DNA of 64,000 nt from Tridacna crocea (taxonomy: Eukaryota; Mollusca; Bivalvia; Cardiida; Cardiidae), in the NCBI GenBank assembly GCA_943736015.1, contig OX031073.1, positions 22,099,210 to 22,163,209 on the forward strand, given 5' to 3'. Each line of letters starts with the position of its first letter. Position 1 is the first letter of the stretch. The translations under genes and the position numbers were made by a program. The notes under the pieces were generated by a model, which had not been told where the DNA came from, ran no database searches, and saw nothing but the letters and a program-made list of their open reading frames with translations. Positions 60,701 through 64,000 of this stretch are shown here, in pieces.

Positions 60701-60915
60701 TAACAGCTAAGGTCATATCATGGCGGTCGGTGAAGCACACGTTTTTTCCTGGCTTTCTCATACCAGTACTAACACAACTTTCTTTCCAAACTACTTTTCT
60801 CACATGCTTCAGCAGAGGTGAGAGGCAAAAATATGCTGGAGAGAAAGTTCGCCTCAACAAGGTATCGAACTCACAACCACCAGATCATGAGTCCGACATG
60901 CTCACCACTGAGCCA
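60664..60915 (-). mobile_element. SINE-2, copy 2
   Basis: GTTGGTTGTATTGGGGTTTA left (tail), body, tRNA-like head ending TCACCACTGAGCC. Aligns along its length with 27510-27774. Confidence 0.85.
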
Positions 60916-60928
60916 TGATGATGATGTA

Positions 60929-61154
60929 TTCACCCATTCCGAAACGACAAATTTTGGACTCTTCCAAACCGAAAGAGTTTGCAGATGACTATTTTAGATT
61001 TGGAGAAAATGGCAGAAAGTTCTGAAAAAAGGTAGAAAACAGTGTGGGAAAAGGAGAAATTGCTTGTTACGAGCAATTTCTCCTTTTCCCACACTGTTTT
61101 CAAAAGACTTTTACTGCAGACACGTAAAAACCAGGGCTTGTTTGGGAAAGGGTG
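60929..61154 (+). mobile_element. PAL-C MITE
   Basis: CCCATTCCGAAACGACAAAT left, TTTGGGAAAGGG right; matched stem change CAGTGTGGG / CCCACACTG; tip GCTTGTTACGAGC. Confidence 0.9.
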
Positions 61155-61322
61155 ACTATTTTAGATTTGGAGAAAATGGCAGAAAGTTTTGAAAAAGGTA
61201 GAAAACAGTGTGGGAAAAGGAGAAATTGCTCGTTACGAGCAATTTCTCCTTTTCCCACACTGTTTTCAACAGACTTTTACTGCAGACACGTAAAAACCAG
61301 GGCTTGTTTAGGAAAGGTTTAG
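61154..61322 (+). mobile_element. PAL-C second unit, left end missing
   Basis: GACTATTTTAGATTTGG follows the first unit's right end directly; the core tip is now perfect (CTCGTTACGAG). Confidence 0.9.
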
Positions 61323-61548
61323 CGATGATCAGCCTATGTCATGTTTTCTGTTTACAGACTGTTAATAAACTTGGTTTTCCAAGCCTAGAATGGGAACAAA
61401 ACGATCAAGTGAATGAAAGTTTGTCGGGGGTCATTTCTGTCATGATCCAAATAAAAAGTTTCTGAAGTATGAATCCCTACCTAAACCTATCCACAGTCTT
61501 CCCCCCCCCCCCCGACCAAAACATTAAACACAGGTATCTCTTTGTTAG

Positions 61549-61744
61549 GCCTTGAAAGCATTTGCAGATGACAAAATAAATGAAGCTCATAATTTATCAT
61601 GATTTCTGTTTTTGATATAGTAGAAAATATTGTGGGAAAAGGAGAAAATGCTGGTCACCAGCATTTTCTCCTTTTCCCACATTGCTTTCAAAGGTCTTCT
61701 TGTTCAGGGTCATTAAACATCAGGATGTTGTGGTACAGGGTTAA
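61549..61744 (-). mobile_element. PAL-A MITE, left-truncated
   Basis: R arm starts within GAAAGCATTTGCAGATGAC; perfect inner core (GGTCACC tip). Confidence 0.83.
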
Positions 61745-61971
61745 CTCTTTACCACACGACAAAATTTTAGACTGGTCCACATTGAAAGCACTTGCAGACG
61801 ACAAGATAAACATAACTCAAAAATTGAATTTTTTTTTAACAGAAGGGTAGAAAACATTGTGGGAAAAGGAGAAAATGCTGGTTACCAGCATTTTCTCTTT
61901 TTCCCACAATGTTTTCTGAAATGCTTCTTTCTCAGGGTTGTTAAAAGTCAGGATTGTGTGGTAAAGACATA
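61741..61971 (-). mobile_element. PAL-A MITE
   Basis: Shares TTAA; near-perfect core; right end GTAAAGACATAAG. Confidence 0.88.
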
Positions 61972-62380
61972 AGACATTCATTCAACAAAAACCTTGTTAC
62001 AGAATAACAATAAATGAACTTACTGACACAGTACAGGAAATTCCAGTGTCTTCAGTTTCCTTATGTATTCCTAATTAGTTACAGCACAACATCCCACCTG
62101 CTGTCAGTTACATCCACAACAAAATAGATAATTAAAGAACAGGAACAGCTTTCAACTATATAACTGTTTACTGTTCTCCTATGAATTCTACAATCAAGAT
62201 CTATGGCAATTAATACTTTACAAACCTTCATCCAAATATTACATAATTCAGATATCAAATCCACTGCAACAAATGTTTGCTGTACCCTTATTTTGCCAAA
62301 ATACATAACATGGACTTAGTAATTCAGTACTAAAGATGCAATTTTAGAGCATTTTTTGCCCAAATATTTAGCATGAAAGC
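61972..62380. other. No recognisable feature
   Basis: AT-rich, open frames short and without recognisable similarity. Confidence 0.45.
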
Positions 62381-62446
62381 AGACAGTGAAGATCCAAGAT
62401 CAGACTGCACATTCTGTGCAGTCTGATCTTGGGTCTACACTGTCCA
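62381..62446. repeat. GATCAGACTGCA hairpin, copy 9
   Basis: GATCAGACTGCACATTCTGT, then GCAGTCTGATCTTGGG; near-perfect stem. Confidence 0.82.
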
Positions 62447-62743
62447 AACAAGCTATTAAATCCAAATTCAACCCTTTGAGAGTTTAAAATCAAAACATAG
62501 TTGACCTACTAAAGTGTACTTTCGTCATTGAGACTCCTCGCATTCATGAGAGTGCATCGTGGCATACTGTTCTCAAAACCTGATAATCAATACGGAGAGT
62601 TCAGCCTGTTTTCTAAGGCCAATTACACCCTCGAGAAGGATCCGACTCATTCTTCTTATCTCTCTGTACCCACAGACAAGCTTTTACAAATCTCTCATCA
62701 TCACAAAAGCTTTCTCCAGATTTACTCAAGTAGAAATAGCCTC

Positions 62744-62973
62744 TTTACTCTTTACAAAACGACAAAAATTTTAGGCCAGTCCAAATTGGAAGCATTTGCA
62801 GACGACAAAATAAATGCGACTCAAAATTTGAAATTTGATGTGGCAAGGGTAGGAAACATTGTTAGAAAAGGAGAAAATGCTGGTTACCAGCATTTTCTCT
62901 GTTTCCTACAATGTTTTCTAAGCTTTCTTTCTCATAGTCGTTAAAAGCCGAGATTGTGAGGTAAAGAATTGAC
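62744..62973 (-). mobile_element. PAL-A MITE
   Basis: CTCTTTACAAAACGACAAAA left; core ACATTGTTAGAAAAGG; ends GTAAAGAATTGA. Confidence 0.85.
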
Positions 62974-63074
62974 AAATTTTCCAACTCAATAACTAGAAAA
63001 TCTTGGATTCTATAGTGAAAACCCAAAGATTGATATTTCAAAGTTCTGTTTTGAGGAACAATATCTCCTTCTCG

Positions 63075-63141
63075 GACAGTGTAGATCAAAGATTAGACTG
63101 CACATTTTGTGCTGTCTGATCTTCATCTACACAATCCACAA
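63075..63141. repeat. GATCAGACTGCA hairpin, copy 10
   Basis: GATCAAAGATTAGACTGCAC, then GCTGTCTGATCTTCATC; followed by TTAGCAGCCTAGGGGTCAA as after copy 6. Confidence 0.78.
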
Positions 63142-63176
63142 AAGGTCAGTGAGTCGGGCTTAGCAGCCTAGGGGTC

Positions 63177-63305
63177 AACTTTTTTCCAAACAAACTCAAC
63201 TTTTAACAGCCCGAAAGAAATAGTTTTGAAAGATGGTGGGAAAGGGGAAGATGTTGGTAACCAGCATTTTATCCTTTTCCCACCATGTTTTCTACCCTAG
63301 AAAGA
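63177..63305 (+). mobile_element. PAL-A MITE cut by a Helentron-like element
   Basis: L arm and core with matched GATGGTGGG / CCCACCATG change; stops after TTTTCTACCCTAG. Confidence 0.8.
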
Positions 63306-63306
63306 A

Positions 63307-64000
63307 CAAGAGGGCCATGATGGCCCTGTATTGCTCCACTGGCTGGTAAGTCAAAACAATACAAGCCAAACATTACAATACTTGGCCAATTGGTTTTTAA
63401 CTAGAAGGCATACAAAATTTTCTTCTATAAAATCCTATCAGAAACTTATGACCCCAGGGAAATGCCTTTTTTGGCAACAAAACTACAATTGAATCCTGGT
63501 GGAGGTCCACAAGATACAGCCCCATACCAAACAAAACTAGGGCTATCACTCAACGTGAACATATCCCCCACCAGCTCCTTGCCACCAAACAGGTCTTTGT
63601 CACAGAATGCAGAATGGTTGAGTACAAAAGTAAGAGTTGAACATGAGCGGCAAATTGTCGCAAGATACGCCCATCTTACCCCAAGTTATTAAGCTGGGGC
63701 ATGCACCGGACAAAATTCAAGTATGAAAAACGACAAAGGGCAATAACTCAAAAATTAAGCGAGCAAGAGTTATGATTCCTGTGCACTGCACTCCCCCTTG
63801 ATGAGATCTATCCATCCATGAAATTTCATAACCCTAGCTAGTATAGTTTTGGAGATATTCACTGGACCAAATTCAAGTATTAAAAATGATAAAGGGCAAT
63901 AACTCAAAAATTAAGCAAGCAGGAGTTATGATTCCTGTACACTGCACTCCCTCTTGGTGAGATCTATCCAGCCATGAAATTTCATAACCCTAGCTAGTAT
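63307..64000 (+). mobile_element. Helentron-like element, 5' part, runs off the window
   Basis: 5' CAAGAGGGCCATGATGGCCC then TTGCTCCACTGGCTGG. From 63710, tandem units of about 165 bp (AAAGGGCAATAACTCAAAAA; TTTCATAACCCTAGCTAGT). Confidence 0.72.

Noticed and set aside
61501-61513. Poly-C tract (also 14725-14735 and the G run near 990)
   Set aside because: Simple homopolymers without associated structure.
1087-63305. Many short open frames with recurring peptides such as [20 protein letters not shown] or [19 protein letters not shown]
   Set aside because: They are translations of the PAL core and arms in various frames; no start context, splice structure or codon conservation.

Overview
The window looks like genomic DNA of a bivalve mollusc. 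It is intron-rich and AT-rich, packed with short DNA transposons, tRNA-derived SINEs, and Helentron-like elements with tandem cores of about 145-165 bp, a repertoire typical of bivalves. This is inference from repeat style and one gene; no species is assigned.

The only host gene I can support is the 5' part of an SLC4 bicarbonate transporter of the Na+-coupled group (NBCn/NDCBE type), on the minus strand. Five coding exons (35427-35313, 34269-34138, 17456-17315, 15120-14960, 13125-12910) have canonical GT/AG borders and compatible phases. They encode about 255 residues of the cytoplasmic N-terminus. A possible 45-nt in-phase exon lies at 9271-9227. The membrane domain is not in the window and presumably lies beyond position 1. 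The region above 35.43 kb would be promoter, 5' UTR or intergenic DNA.

Most of the rest is transposons. The dominant component is roughly 100 copies and fragments of a palindrome-cored, TTAA-flanked MITE group, named PAL here. Each has an almost perfect 67-bp inverted repeat at its centre (half-arm GAAAACATTGTGGGAAAAGG + AGAAAATGCTGGT, single central base T or A). Two different arms flank it: L (about 50 bp, outer end CCCTTTACCACACAATCCC) and R (about 100 bp, outer end CCCTTTACCAAACGAC, then AAAATTTTAG). The usual form is L-core-R, about 229 bp. L-core-L and R-core-R isomers also occur. PAL-B, PAL-C and PAL-D carry related cores with other arms. TTAA target duplication is shown by nested copies, and many copies abut and share one TTAA. 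CCC ends plus TTAA suggest piggyBac-type mobilisation. In PAL entries strand + means the L arm is on the left.

Layout: 0-13 kb, SLC4 intron or downstream region with PAL copies, a nuclear-receptor-half-site-rich tandem array (4.8-5.65 kb) and two hairpin MITEs; 13-17.5 kb, three SLC4 exons among PAL copies, a SINE and two copies of a 352-bp element with 10-bp target duplications; 17.5-34 kb, a large intron with a 2-kb Helentron-like element inside a PAL core (23.7-25.7 kb), a six-copy PAL chain (28.9-30.2 kb) and a 3.3-kb TIR element carrying a hAT, PALs and a SINE (30.8-34.1 kb); 34-35.4 kb, exons 2 and 1; 35.5-49 kb, further PALs, a second hAT and several TIR elements; 49-56 kb, nested Helentron-like tandem arrays; 56-64 kb, PALs, SINEs, a PAL-C dimer and the start of another Helentron-like element. 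No rRNA, CRISPR or intact transposase gene was found.
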